Counted from the stretch's first letter, positions 32,311 to 43,495 are shown. The stretch is DNA of 64,000 nt from Odontocerum albicorne (GCA_949825065.1 OX463847.1:34543789-34607788); one strand, 5' to 3'. The notes: a model not told the origin generated them from the letters alone. Numbers and translations are program-made.

Positions 32311-32559
32311 AAATACTAAAAAAAAAAAGTAAAAGTCCAACCTAATTAATAAAATTTTCTAAAAACAATACTCGCACTAGATGCATACAAGTATTGTTTC
32401 TTCTCTAAATGCGGTAGTATTACCAACACGTACAATAAAAAATTGCAACTAACAGTGTTTACTCGTATAAACCCAATTAATGGGGTCGAAAATAGCCTTT
32501 ATTTTCGACCACACTTTTTATTTGCTACTTTATAAACAGTATAACTATACTGATTTATT

Positions 32560-32708
32560 GCATATGATAATCTACTATAACCAACTAGTCAGTTATTAAA
32601 GTGGCTTGTAGTGAAAACCAGATTAATACCCTTTTCTAGGAATAGAACCCACAACATGCGGGTCGGAAGAGAGGTATATTATTACCAACTGAACCACGGA
32701 GGTCGTCA
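32560..32708 (-). mobile_element. SINE-A copy, minus
   Basis: Body (cttgtagtgaaaaccagatt), B-box (taggaatagaacccacaaca) and A-box (taccaactgaaccacggagg) are clear. Confidence 0.65.
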
Positions 32709-32729
32709 CGGAATTGAAGTGGCACTTAC

Positions 32730-33044
32730 GAGGTCCTATAGAGAGGACACAACATGATAATAGAGAGGTCCTATAGAGTAGACACAACATGACCATGGCG
32801 AGGTTTTATGAAATGGACATAACATGACACTGGAGAGGTCCTATGGAGTAAACCTAACATGACCCTGATGACGTCCTATGGATTGGACCCAACATGAGAC
32901 TGACGAGGCCACATGGAGTTGACACAACATGACACTTGCAAGGATATATATAGTGGATATAACATGATACTAGCGAGATCTTATAGAGTGGATATAACAT
33001 GACGCTAACGAGGTTCTATGGAGTGAACACGCTGGCGTAGACTT
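32730..33044. repeat. 35-bp tandem array, 9 diverged units in exact register
   Basis: Units start at 32730 and every 35 bases after (to 33010), each of the form gaggtcctatagagtagaca then caacatgac. Substitutions are frequent, yet I find no insertion or deletion between units. Confidence 0.9.
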
Positions 33045-33353
33045 TTTCAAATAAAGCAATCGACTTATTTTTAAGAGGAGTAGATGAGAAGCTTGTGTTA
33101 ATTTGATCACTTTTGCACTTATCAAGAATTGACCAAAGGCCAGATATGCATCATACTTGAGGCATGGGGCACAGGAAATGAATTTGAACATTGATATCTC
33201 AAGTGGAACAAATGAATTCAGGAAGTAACATATGTCTGCGGCGAAATTACGCAACACTTGCCGGGAACATTGTGGCCTGCGTTGTTGTACGCTAATTAAA
33301 CGGAAAATTAAGTTGTAAAAGCTGCATGAATTGTTCTGGTCGATGGGTGGCAT
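33045..33353 (-). CDS. Unrecognised minus-strand ORF beside the 35-bp array
   Basis: The ORF 32970-33353 gives MPPIDQNNSCSFYNLIFRL and FAADICYFLNSFVPLEIS. It is cysteine-containing and mildly hydrophobic. Its last 25 codons are array sequence. The non-array part has no repeat in the window and a more even composition than its flanks. No signal peptide or family is recognised, and no splice signals stand out. It may be a relic or chance. Confidence 0.15.
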
Positions 33354-33359
33354 AAAAAC

Positions 33360-33780
33360 GGGAATAACATTATTTTTTTTATTTGTTTATTATGAACAGC
33401 CCAAGGACAACTTGAATCCCCACTTGACCAAAGGTGGACTTGGTGCAAAATTTCAAACGGGCAGAATACATTAAAATTTCTATCACTTCTTTTCTTAACT
33501 GGCTAAAAAAATTGATCGTTAATACTCGTATTTTAATGAGTCATTTGTGCCTCAGATTTGAATATTGTATATTATTACAATTTCATCTCCGAACACGATA
33601 ACAATTAAAACACTTATTGATTAATTTGAGATTTATATTGTATGCATTTTAAAACATAATAATTTGACACTTAAATGTGAAAAAATCACATTATAACTTT
33701 AATTAAAGTAACAGATCTTTTTTGCTTTACAAAACCATTGTCCAGTTTGACAATGGTTTTTTCAAGCAATATACCATATA
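33360..33780. other. No gene seen; small perfect hairpin
   Basis: A/T-rich. Arms aaaaccattgtc (33731-33742) and gacaatggtttt (33749-33760) form a 12-bp hairpin with a 6-base loop. Confidence 0.55.
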
Positions 33781-33799
33781 TATTTATTATTGTGTAGAT

Positions 33800-34250
33800 T
33801 TTTTTCACAATTAGGCATCAAAGTATTCAGTTTCAATTACAACACAGTTTTTTCCATTAATAACAATGTTTTTTCAACACCTTGTTTGCGCTCAAACAAT
33901 TGTTTTTTTTTAAGACTGTTTGTTGCCTTCACTAATTCTACTGTTTTTATATTGAACACTGTTTTTTTTCACTAATACTAACGTTTTGTTTTATTTAATA
34001 TTGTTTTTTCCACTAAAACGAATGTTTTTTTTATTTAACACCTTTCTCATTAATGCCAATTTTTCGTATTATGCTTTTTTCCACTAATACCAATAATGTT
34101 TTTATATTAAACACTGTTGTTTTCCCTGATTCCAAGGTAGGTTTTTTTTTTATTTAACACTATTTTTTCTACAAATATCAATGTTTTTTTTGGTAACCAT
34201 TTTTCAACCAAAACAAATTTTAATGTTTTTTTTTGTTTAAAACTCTTCCA
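33800..34250. repeat. Degenerate T-rich tandem repeat of about 40 bp
   Basis: Repeated blocks of the type ccactaatacyaatgttttt followed by tatttaacactgtttttt vary in length and sequence over about 450 bases. Confidence 0.6.
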
Positions 34251-34521
34251 TTACAGTTCATCTGTATGATACTGTTTTCCCACAAAATGGTGATACTGTT
34301 TTTCCACAGTGATAAAAATAGTGTTATAACTGTTATCGTATTCACCATGCATTTCCACAGCCTTTTTTTCTAAGTTAAACAAATTTATATCCTTTAATCT
34401 TGTTTCCCTTATTTTACAAATGTGAGAAGTTCCCAGCCTGATTTCACAAGACCATCCACTCATTGCGTCTTATTTTATTTTTTTTCATTTATGCCTCGAA
34501 TGATCCATAAAATTTTACACT

Positions 34522-34575
34522 TTCGTAAGATACCCACGTATAATGCCACGATACCCACGTATAATGCCACGTATA
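34522..34575. repeat. Short tandem, about 23-bp unit, 2 to 3 units
   Basis: gatacccacgtataatgcca is repeated twice, with a third partial copy (cacgtataccag). Confidence 0.8.
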
Positions 34576-34864
34576 CCAGGTGATTTGTTGGTATCAACTA
34601 AAAATATATCGGCGCAGTGGTAATCATGCTTGATGAGAATCCCCAAATCTTGATTTTGTTTTGATGCCCTTGTATACCACTCCTGGTTGTATGCTGTTTT
34701 ATACACGGGGAATGAACTATGTAATGGGCTTTTGTGTAGGTATTAAAAGTATTAACATACTTAATGAATAAAAAGGCCTGAGTATATAAAAAATAGGATA
34801 CCTTCTACTATCAACATTTTTAATCGATGACTAATAGAAGTCGAATAAATGCCTTACCCTTAAA

Positions 34865-35262
34865 ATAATACATGAGGTGACAACGTGTGAGAGAATACGG
34901 AATGAATTGATGAGCGATTAATGTGAACAGGTTGATGTATTGAGTAAGATGAAGAAGAGCACGTTGAGATGGTTTGAGCATATTGAACGAATGAAAGAAG
35001 AAAGGCTTACAAAGCTAACATAGAGTACAAATGTGATAGAAAGGCGTGTGAGAGGAAGGCTAAGGAAAATATGGGTGTATCAAGGGATTTATATTTTAAA
35101 AGGAAAAAAACGTAGAAAGTTAAAAAAACCGTAGAAGTTGTATGAGAAGGTGTATGGATATGAAGAAGGCTAAATATGTGTGTCGGGATAGTTAATTATG
35201 GCGCTCTCTCTCTTTTCTGTCTACCCTAACAGGGGTATTGCTTGATGGTATGTATATATTTT
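34865..35262 (+). pseudogene. Family A LINE C-terminal fragment, plus
   Basis: Pieces in order: R-E-R-I-R-N-E-L-M-S-D near 34889. TLRWFEHIERMKEERLTKLT follows near 34965-35020, then R-R-V-R-G-R-L-R-K-I-W-V-Y-Q-G near 35040-35080, R-S-C-M-R-R-C-M-D-M-K-K-A-K near 35130-35170 and a final S-L-F-C-L-P-x-Q-G. It ends tgcttgatggtatgtatata, the clearest 3' end and ATGT tail of the family. Confidence 0.7.
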
Positions 35263-35264
35263 TA

Positions 35265-35332
35265 ATCGAACTCAAAACCTCTTAATTTATTAGAAATTCA
35301 GCATTCTATCACTAAGATAAAGAAGTCGTTTT
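35265..35332 (-). mobile_element. SINE-A head remnant, minus
   Basis: taatcgaactcaaaacctct (B-box region) and tatcactaagataaagaagt (A-box region) are at normal spacing. It directly abuts the LINE tail. Confidence 0.45.
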
Positions 35333-35334
35333 TT

Positions 35335-35688
35335 ATTCTTATATTTTATTGCAAAACACTTTAAAAAAATATCATCTTTATGGAAGCTGTTTTAAATTAT
35401 TTTATTTTATTGCAAAAAATAAATCATCAGAATGATATTTGATATTCTTGTTGATACGCTTGATTTATACTCAAAAGAAAGAGATTTATTCGTTTGCTAC
35501 TTGTTTTACTGACAACTATTGACATCTATCGTTCTACACGTGTAACTACAGAATTGTTTCACTGAGATTATTACACGCTTCAATGGCCTTAAATAAACCG
35601 AATGAAAAGTAAACGAGCATTAATGGGTTCATTATTCTACAATTAACCAAGATCAACATTAAATACACAAAAGAAACATAACTATATA
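35335..35688. other. No gene seen
   Basis: A/T-rich. The ORF 35546-35740 is without support. Confidence 0.45.
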
Positions 35689-35689
35689 C

Positions 35690-36230
35690 ATAGCTTTTCC
35701 CCGTGTCCCTTACAGTGTAGGCAGAGAGACTAATCTCCATACTTTACTATCCAATCACACGACTTTCGTCTCCTTCACATTCACATATCTCGTCTTGCCG
35801 AATCTTATATCATTCATCATTCTTAATTAACCTTCTTTTAAAATCTGGTACACGCAATCCACATTTTGATCCACATTTTCCATTTCTTTGATCCACATTT
35901 TCCACACACCTTGCACTTTTGACTTGTACACGTATTCTAGCTCAGTTATTGTTAAGTCTTTCATTCCATCTTAAAACTAGCTTATTCATCTTATTTAAAA
36001 TATATATTATAGTCATGCATTTATTTCAACTCGACCAGCACACGTAAACATACTGCCAGATAATATAACTTATCTACTAGTTTCAGTTTCTCTGATTTAT
36101 CTCATACTTCGCTAACACTTTTAATCTCACCTCTTTCTATGTCCATAACCTTCGATTTCATTATTCTTTTTCATACCATTTATTGAGCATCTCTCATACA
36201 GCTCATATACTGTACTTGGCATATACTGTA
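35690..36230 (-). pseudogene. Family A LINE C-terminal fragment, minus
   Basis: tgtaggcagagagactaatc, ttcacattcacatatctcgt and the tcttattcatc-type block match the other minus copies. The R-C-M-x-V-x-E signature is decayed. The segment from 35860 to 35910 (gatccacattttcca, three times) is a local duplication inside it. Confidence 0.5.
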
Positions 36231-36339
36231 CTTACGATTTTATAAAAGTAGCGTTTATAATTATCTTCCTTTTTATTTTAACCCTTTCGATTTCAGTACA
36301 TAAATTTTTACATAAACCTTCGAAAGATAAAACTAAAAA

Positions 36340-36712
36340 CTCTTCGTTATCATTAACATAAGACTCTTCTATAGCATAAACATCGACACTAGTAGAATAA
36401 AAATAAGTTTTTTTCGAAAACATAAACTCGTCAGTATAGTAAGTAGCCTTAACATAAAACTCTCCGGTTACACAAAACATAAACTCTTCGGTAGTATAAA
36501 TATACACGTATACTCTCCAGAAGCATAAACATAAACTCTTAGGTAGCCCAAAAATAAGACTTCGTTAGCATAAACATAAGACTCTTCGGTAGCATAAACA
36601 TAAGACTTTTCAGTAGCATAAAAACGACACTTCAGTAACATAAACATAAGACTCTTCAGTAGCATAAAAACGACACTTCAGTAACATAAACATAAGACTC
36701 TTCGATATGTCT
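36340..36712. repeat. Degenerate tandem array, units of about 25-48 bp
   Basis: The core agcataaacataagactctt cggt recurs with shifting spacing. At the right end a 48-base unit containing aaaaacgacacttcagtaac is present twice. ORFs across it merely translate the repeat. Confidence 0.7.
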
Positions 36713-36912
36713 GAATCACCAATTCGGATAACTTGAAGACGAATGAATTAAATGTCCCTGTTTCTTTTTCTCCTCTTGGATATTTTATTCCAGCAATCCA
36801 CTGAAAAGTTACAGTTTTATCGTGTCACAAAATTTGATGTACTATTTAACATAATAGACGGTAGAATTAAACTTGTCCTATGCAAGTTTTTTCTACAGTC
36901 CATTGTTTAAAT

Positions 36913-37432
36913 CAAAAGTTCCCAAAGTGGTCGATATCGACCCCCTGGGATCGATTTGATTTTTCTAGGGATCGATAGTTTCAATAAAAAAAAATGGGGA
37001 TCTATGACAGCAAAAATAGACCCCCTTACTACTGCTATTTGTTTGTTACTTCAAAATATCTATGATTCCAATAGGTACATAATAAAGAATATTCGTCAAT
37101 ATTTGTGCTCCTTTTGAATTTACATATTTATTTCATAAATGTCAAAAATTAAAAAAAACTCTGCTCGTATTTCTTTGTTCTAATTTTCGTCAGCGCAGAA
37201 TTCAATACGAAATGTTGCACAAGATAATGCCATAATCCGTGGTCCTTTTATCTTTTTCAATTTTTGTTACAAGTGATTAAAATGAAAAGTTTGATATCTA
37301 GTAAAATATTTAATATCGAGTACTGTACAAACTTATTAATTTGAGTTAAGTAAAGTAAATGACTAGGGGATCGAAGGTTTTAAAAGTTTTTGGTAAAGGG
37401 GTCTGCGGCTGAAAAAAGTTTGGGAAATCTTG
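36913..37432. mobile_element. Non-autonomous hAT element 2 with perfect 8-bp TSD
   Basis: The left end caaaagttcccaaagtgg and the right end, reversed, caagatttcccaaactt form imperfect inverted repeats. The 8-bp duplication gtttaaat flanks it exactly (36905-36912 and 37433-37440). Subterminal sequences carry tcgatccc/gaccccc motifs on both sides. The body is A/T-rich and non-coding (520 bp). Confidence 0.85.
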
Positions 37433-37604
37433 GTTTAAATCATAAACAGTAGTCATATATACTGTCTTGTAACAAAGATAAGGGCATTTGAATGTTTTCG
37501 TTGAACATTTACGTAAAATTGTATAATTTTGAGAGGATTGTGTCTAAACCACCTTTTTCCTACTGTTACATTCAAATATATTTTTTCATTATATTTTAAA
37601 TCTG

Positions 37605-37695
37605 TTTATAATAGTGGGTTTGAATCCTGAGTGGGAGCGCTCTTATGAAAAGTCTGTGTTCTAAACGGCACTATATCAATTGTCATTTTATTATT
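37605..37695 (+). mobile_element. Family C tail repeat, plus
   Basis: agtgggtttgaatcctgagt, the gagcgctcttatgaaaagtc stretch, then ctaaacggcactatatcaat and an attttattattattt tail. Confidence 0.6.
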
Positions 37696-37719
37696 ATTTA
37701 TACAAGCTACCTATTAAGC

Positions 37720-37765
37720 TATTAATGGTAAAGTGCTATTAAGCTATTAATGGTAAAGTGAAGTG
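37720..37765. repeat. 25-bp direct duplication
   Basis: aagctattaatggtaaagtg occurs twice in tandem. Confidence 0.85.
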
Positions 37766-37769
37766 AAAA

Positions 37770-38300
37770 AAGTTGTAATGACTCAAATATCTGGAAGTCG
37801 ACTGATTTTGATGTGAGGGAGATGTTTGTAGTTTCCAAAAACAGATATCTAAATAAATTACAGCTAAACACAGGCATAGATCAGAAGAAAAAAATCTAAG
37901 AAGAAATAATTTAAAATATTAATTAAACTTTTCTTTTTGAAAAGTAATACTTATTTTCTTAGCTCATATTTATTCCTACAACATCTTTTTATCACAAGGC
38001 AAGCAGCTCCCACTAGTGAGACTAGCAAGTGCCCCCACACAAAACCAGGATCACACTTTTAAAGAGCTCAAGTCTGAAACACTCCTAGCCAGCCGTCACA
38101 TTTATTGTGATGGTCAGGCAAGCAAGTCAAGGTTCGATCACTAAAAAAAACGATTTTGCTCTTTGAACTCTGAATCTTAATATGTTCATATCTAAATATG
38201 CACCAAGAAAACACAGATTTGCCTCCAACTTGTGTTACTTTTGATTTTAAATTTTCTTACATCATTGACGGAATGATTTTGAAAATTGAGGGCAATAAAA
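37770..38300. other. No gene seen
   Basis: Mixed A/T-rich sequence with a weak tRNA-like B-box (caaggttcgatcactaa) at 38127. Confidence 0.4.
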
Positions 38301-38303
38301 ATT

Positions 38304-38605
38304 GACAGTAACCTCCGTGGCCTAGTTGGCAAAACTGACAGTAACCTCCGTGGTCTAATTGGTAAAACTAACAGTAACCTCAGTGGCCTAGTCGGTAAAA
38401 CTGACAGTCACCTCAGTGGCCTAGTTGGTAAAACTGACAGTAACCTCAGTGGCCTAGTTGGTAAAACTGCCAGTAACCTCCGTGGCCTAGTTGGTAAAAC
38501 ACATGGTTCCCAACGTAAGCGTTCAATTTTCGCTGGAAACCAATTTATTGTTAAAAAAGGTTTCAGTCTGGTTTCCACTTTCACTGACATATTTATAAGT
38601 CTAAC
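38304..38605 (+). mobile_element. SINE-A copy with its head amplified six times
   Basis: The 33-base unit gacagtaacctccgtggcct agttggtaaaact starts at 38304, 38337, 38370, 38403, 38436 and 38469. The last unit runs straight into a normal SINE-A: B-box-like region, then taaaaaaggtttcagtctgg tttccactt. Only the A-box segment was multiplied. Because 33 is a multiple of three the array reads open (DSNLRGLVGKT-type), but this is incidental. Confidence 0.85.
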
Positions 38606-38613
38606 ATGTAACA

Positions 38614-38892
38614 CAAGAGTTCCCAAACTTTTTTCGACCGCAGACCCATTTACCAAAAACTTTTAAAACCGTCGACCCCCTAATGATTTCAGAAGTTTGG
38701 TATGTAATGTGTTTTTATCAAAAAAGCGTTTTTTTTTATTATTATTTTACTTCTTAATTAGGTACGAATTGGAATCATAGATATTTTGAAGTAACAAACA
38801 ATTAGCAGTAGTAAGAGGGTCTATTTTTGCTGTCGTCGACCCCCATTTTTTTTATTGAAACTATCGACCGCTATAAAAATCAAATCGACCAC
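38614..38892. mobile_element. hAT element, truncated inverted relative of 36913-37432
   Basis: caagagttcccaaactt then cgcagacccatttaccaaaa is the reverse complement of the right end of the 37-kb copy. The interior (tcatagatattttgaagtaa, gacccccattttttt, tcaaatcgaccac) matches its left part in reverse. The left terminus itself is missing and the centre is deleted. Confidence 0.7.
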
Positions 38893-39079
38893 GCATATGC
38901 ATATAAACAATTAGCAATATGTATAGTTTCAAACTTCTCATCTGTGGATAAATAAATTAGTTGACCAGCGATACATTTCGACTATCTTCCGTAAAAGTTT
39001 CAAAGTGCTGGCATCGCTCCTCTTGAAATCCAAAGCTATATGGGATACTGGCTGAATGGTCAATGGGTCCACTCTCAAG

Positions 39080-39440
39080 AGATCAAAATTAGAGAAGAAA
39101 TTGCATGAAGCTGCTTCTTCAATATGCAAGATCTCCTCAGCAACAAGGATTTCAAACTTGAATTACGTATGCGAATTTTGCTTTGCTACATATTTTTCGT
39201 ACTTGTCTATAGTGTTGAAACATGGCCATGTGCTCAAGCCTTCACAAAGAAACTAGATGTTTTTTTTTTTAAATATGGTGCTGTCGAAGAATGTTAGGAA
39301 CGGATGAATAAAGATAAAGAAGTATATCTACCCTCAAATGAAGAAATGAGTACTTTAAACAAATAATACGAAGAGAAAAATATGAGGTTATTCAACGCAT
39401 TTTGCTGGGGAAAATTCAGGGTAGGAGATGCGCATTTTTA
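39080..39440 (+). pseudogene. LINE reverse transcriptase fragment (Y-x-x-E-T-W region)
   Basis: One plus frame gives LLSNKDFKLELRMRILLCYI then FFVLVYSVETWPCAQAFTKK LDV. The L-x-L-R-x-R-x-L-x-C-Y and L-x-Y-x-x-E-T-W blocks are characteristic of a widespread invertebrate endonuclease-RT. Downstream, another frame gives ERMNKDKEVYLPSNEE and RLFNAFCWGKFRV, the R-L-L-x-x-x-x-x-G-K-I block. It is readable but frameshifted and lacks the catalytic Y-x-D-D part. Confidence 0.65.
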
Positions 39441-39444
39441 GTAG

Positions 39445-40195
39445 TACATAGTAAGAAAATGTATTTTCATTTATACGTGAGTTCTGTATTTCAGTAACAG
39501 AGTTTATATTCCGTTTCGATTTTGGTAGAAAGTAATATGTATTCAAATTCGAAAGTTGCCAATTTTTATTGACATAATTTTTTGAATTTCCATTTTCGAA
39601 TCATTAGCAAAAGCGATTATTGCGCGTCGAATCACTTTTTTAATGCCAGTATAAATTATTTTCCTCGTTGAGATTTCTAAAAAGAACCATATCGGGTCTT
39701 AAGTTATTTCAAACGAAGAAAGACATGTTTCATTACATATATTATGACTTTTTTGTCATAAAATTATATTAAAATCTAGTTTTATCAACCACTTTCTCAG
39801 ACACACAAAGTACAAGGTAGATACATGGAAAAACTCTAGCTTTTCAATGTCAGACACATCATATTTAATGACAGTTGATAATCGAGATTCTAGATATTTT
39901 TCTACATATTAAGTAAAAATAGTGGACCAAACTCGTTCATGCATGATTAATTCAATAAGTATACAGCAGAGCCTCGATCAACAAACGATTAACTAAATCA
40001 ATTTAAAAACTAACAATTTAAGTATTTGAAAACTTTTCTAACCAAACAACGTCAACAGTTTTGCTAAGTGTTCTAGTACCTAAAGAATGTGTCTTAATTT
40101 AATCTAATATTTACCTTATAATATGTTAGCTTTACTAAACATAAATTCTATAAACGCTCTTAAAGTAATATTTGTAACTGAAAAATAGGTTTTCT
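39445..40195. other. No gene seen
   Basis: About 750 bases of A/T-rich DNA without repeat or coding signal. Confidence 0.5.
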
Positions 40196-40199
40196 TTCT

Positions 40200-40275
40200 A
40201 TTTATTATCGTCATCGTTGCTGGGCCTCGTAGTCGAGGATTTCCTCGTAATTCCAACATCAATTCAGTTAGAAAG
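40200..40275 (-). pseudogene. LINE C-terminal end, short copy of the 62270 family
   Basis: The segment cgtcatcgttgctgggcctc then gtcgaggatttcctcg matches the last coding bases and 3' end seen at 62290-62340 and 9310. Confidence 0.5.
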
Positions 40276-40489
40276 CAAAGCTACTCGTTTACCGTAGTCT
40301 TAGGTTTTTTACGTTAGTGAGACGTTGCACACTAGTAAATTCACCGTTCCCACCGCTGTACTGGATTCGATAGCACGCCGAAATGAGACGATCGGAGCAC
40401 ACCGGCATGCCTTTTACATTTTTTTTAAATTAGACATGACCGAAATCATAGGCATCATTATTCCCCCGAATACTAGGCGGAAAAATGAA

Positions 40490-40600
40490 TTTGTTAATTC
40501 AAAGGGAGTAGCACAACGCGAGGTCCGAACCGACGACCTTGCGCACGGAAGTCCAATGCGTTACCTCGCTGCAGTGAGCCTCACCTTTCTATCTGCCTTA
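40490..40600 (-). mobile_element. tRNA-like SINE head, different family, minus
   Basis: The reverse complement has gcgaggtaacgcattggact (A-box side) and ggtcgtcggttcggacctcg (B-box). It is GC-richer than its flanks. It is unlike the SINE-A, B or C heads. The ORF 40325-40633 runs through it. Confidence 0.45.
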
Positions 40601-40639
40601 GGTCGGTATCTTATCAGCAACTTCCCAATTTGAAAAAAT

Positions 40640-41180
40640 ACCACAAAGTTTTTTTTACTACAAATCAGTTTTAAAGGTGACAACCTCTGTTGCTGAATTG
40701 CAGAACTTTTATTTTTAAGGCTTCCCTGGTTTCCGGGTTTTACATTTTTTTCACATTTGATTATCCTTCCAATAGATTTGATGAAATGTTGAATATTGGA
40801 ATAAATTTTGTATTAATTTTTAAGTAAAAATAAAGTTAAATGAAAAGAAAAAAACGTTTAATTCAACAAAGTTAAATCATTATATTGTGTTTAAAAAAAA
40901 ATTAGGGTATGCCAAATATATTAGAAGATTTTCATGGTTATTGTCTGTCAGGTCAAATGAACTTGTGCAATTATTGTCGTGTTTAGTTAGTCGCGAAAAC
41001 TTTACAGCTTTCATATTTAAGGTGAAATTGAGAAAATTTGACGCTTTAACTAAATTCTAAGCCAACTCTTTTGTACCATCTAAGGTATGCGTCCATAATT
41101 TAACAAAGACCATTTTAAAACAAAAAGTACACATAAACGAAATCATAGATATCCTTCAACCTCCAAAAACTATGCAAAAA
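40640..41180. other. No gene seen
   Basis: A/T-rich, no recognisable element. Confidence 0.5.
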
Positions 41181-41184
41181 AAGG

Positions 41185-41295
41185 TATGTGCTATTCGGGA
41201 GGAATAGCACATACAGCGTGTAACTTGAACTGACAGTCTTATGCCAGAAATCCAGTGCTTTACCACTTGTTCATACATCTCTGAACTCAACATAT
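41185..41295 (-). mobile_element. tRNA-like repeat remnant, minus
   Basis: gtaacttgaactgacagtct and ccagtgctttaccacttgtt resemble a reversed B-box and A-box pair. It is flanked by a short inverted duplication (gctattcgggaggaatagc). Confidence 0.35.
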
Positions 41296-41384
41296 CAATC
41301 CCATTAACAAACTAGTTCGAATTACGAATAATATGTTAGAAAATTTAAATATTATGTATGAATAATATATGGAAACAAGGAGAT

Positions 41385-41660
41385 TTATGAATAATAAAAG
41401 ATTGTACATGATAAGACGTATGAATGTGATTGGATAGAAAATGTAGGGCATCTGTTCTTTTTTCCTTTACAATATGATGACATTTGTGTAACAAGTTTTA
41501 CTGAAGAATATATTCTTGTCGTTATTCGAGGACTTATTGTAATACATGTAGCAATTTCAAATATAAAAAACACATTGACACAACACAGTATATCAAACAT
41601 GCGGATATTCAAAAACGATTTTCTCTTAAAAATAAAAACACTTAAGATCTTCACTAACAC
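41385..41660 (-). other. Unsupported ORF in A/T-rich DNA
   Basis: The frame (MLVKILSVFIFKRKSF start) shows no domain or family and is best regarded as chance. Confidence 0.15.
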
Positions 41661-41796
41661 TTCAGCTTATAATATTTATAACACGTTTCAAAATTTAGAA
41701 GATAAATTGTTACAAAACGATAGTGACAGCTAAAAGTTGGGCTTAACCATACATCTCATCCCTAGGGCTAAATATCTTTGACAGTATTATCAATAT

Positions 41797-42110
41797 GTTC
41801 AGTTCAATCCATCATTACCCACGCTGTTATGGGAGACACGTAGAATAAATGCTCAACCAGCGCGATCTATATAAAAAAATCGTTTTTTTCTTTATTTATT
41901 ATGAGCACGATGTTACTTAGTGACGAAGAAGAAACTGTCCAATGGGGCCCTCCAGCGATGACACACCAGAATATAAAAATAATAGTAGCGAAAGCTTAAG
42001 GGAAGAGAAAAAATTGTCTCGCAACGGAGTGAATATATTCTTAAAGCAGAAATTTAATTCAGTTTAAAGGTTTCGAGTTCAAATAGCCCAGCTAGTTGCC
42101 TTAATGCGTT
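41797..42110 (+). mobile_element. Family S copy 2
   Basis: It begins TTCAGTTCAATCC like the 6308 copy, then cccacgctgttatgggagac and an ATG near 41900 (MSTMLLSDEEETVQW). After a frameshift it gives SSDDTPEYKNNSSESLREEK KL, conserving the D-T-P-E and N-S-S-E blocks. Homology continues past the donor position to gcccagctag near 42090, with the donor changed to GTGAAT. A decayed copy. Confidence 0.5.
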
Positions 42111-42240
42111 TCTAGAATGAAACTAGAAATATTTCATAATATAGAATTTGAATCCAACAAAATTCAAAACAAAGTATAATAATGAACACATACCTTATGG
42201 ACCGAAAAACTATTTACAACAAAATTCATTTTACATTTTT

Positions 42241-42602
42241 GACAGTATAAAGTGAGTGAGAGTGATATGTGAATCTATTATTTTTACATATGTGACAGTA
42301 TAAAGAGAGTGAGAGTGATATGTGGAACTAATAATTTTACATATGTGACAGTATAAAGTGAGTGAGAGTGATATGTAGATCTATTAATTTTACCTATGTG
42401 ACAGTATAAAGTGAGTGAGAGTGATATGTGGAACTAATAATTTTACATATGTGACAGTATAAAGTGAGTGAGAGTGATATGTGCAACTAATAATTTTACA
42501 TATGTGACAGTATAAAGTGAGTGAGAGTGATATGTGCAACTAATAATTTTACATATGTGACAGTATAAAGTGAGTGAGAGTGATATGTGGATCTAATAAT
42601 TG
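42241..42602. repeat. 53-bp tandem array, 7 units
   Basis: gacagtataaagtgagtgag agtgatatgt starts at 42241 and then every 53 bases to 42559, each followed by aataattttacatatgt. Nearly homogeneous. Confidence 0.95.
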
Positions 42603-42825
42603 AGTGTTAATATTATAAATGTTAAAATAATCAAGTATTCCCACTCATTGTAAACTACTTTCTCGTTTTAATATTTATATTTTACTATTCAACAGTCAAG
42701 TCATCTATTTTAAATTAAATCGTTATTTGCCATTGTTAATGTATGTTTTATAACCATATCAAGAAGTCGCTGCTATCAAATAATACAAACCAACATTAAA
42801 CTATAACTATGACAATACATATTTT
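42603..42825 (-). repeat. Dispersed repeat R3, inverted copy
   Basis: The reverse complement aligns with 59295-59540: gtcatagttatagtttaatg, cttcttgatatggttataaa, aatattaaaacgagaa and aacatttataatattaacac. It directly abuts the 53-bp array. Confidence 0.6.
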
Positions 42826-42829
42826 ACGG

Positions 42830-43220
42830 ACGGACGGACGTACCAAAGAGTTTACATTATTTGATGATGATTGTTATATTTTACATTTTTTTATTCATTC
42901 ATACTCAGATTTTTTATTTTGTAAATATTGTTAACGATCCAAATCGACCATATAAAACGGAAGTAAGTTGATAAACTCTGATGGTAAATGAAAACATGTA
43001 ACAGATCCTGATGACGGCATTAAGAGAGATGGGCTCTGTGTACCAATGCTGTATATTTGCATTAGGAAGAACGAGACCTTTCGAGGTATTTATGTCATTG
43101 TGCCACTAAAGTACGTGTTTAACATTGAAAATGTATTGGCATCATCATACAGTGTCTGGTTTCCAATGCAATGAACATTGTTATTACTGTGTTCTAATGT
43201 CCTCTCACTCATAGAATTCA
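42830..43220. other. No gene seen
   Basis: A short (ggac)3-type run at 42830 and A/T-rich DNA. Confidence 0.45.
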
Positions 43221-43224
43221 CTGG

Positions 43225-43295
43225 TTGTAGTCTAACGATTAGTATTCACGGCAAGCCAACTGGCGCTCCAGGTTCGATTCCAAGCTGATTCTATT
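43225..43295 (+). mobile_element. tRNA-like SINE head, plus
   Basis: gtagtctaacgattagtatt (A-box side) and ccaggttcgattccaagctg (B-box) are at tRNA spacing. It is not part of SINE-A. Confidence 0.5.
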
Positions 43296-43299
43296 GTAT

Positions 43300-43495
43300 T
43301 GTATTACACTTTCGTAGTATGGTACAACTTGGCGGACGTATTACCATGTGGTTTTCTCTAACAACAAACGAGAAAGATGTTAAAGAAGCGTTAAGTCAAA
43401 ACCAAACTGGAATACTTTTTTTTATCTGGGTTCAAGCGGGATTTTTACTAGGCGACGGAAGTGTCTGATTAACTTCCAGACTAGCTAATCTCTAA
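43300..43495 (-). mobile_element. SINE-A copy, minus
   Basis: Tail (cactttcgtagtatggtaca, acttggcggacgtattacca), body (taagtcaaaaccaaactgga) and a decayed head to about 43490. Confidence 0.65.

Noticed and set aside
38286..38666. Protein with 11-residue repeats (DSNLRGLVGKT type)
   Set aside because: It translates the 33-bp amplified SINE head and then a hAT terminus; openness follows from the unit being a multiple of three.
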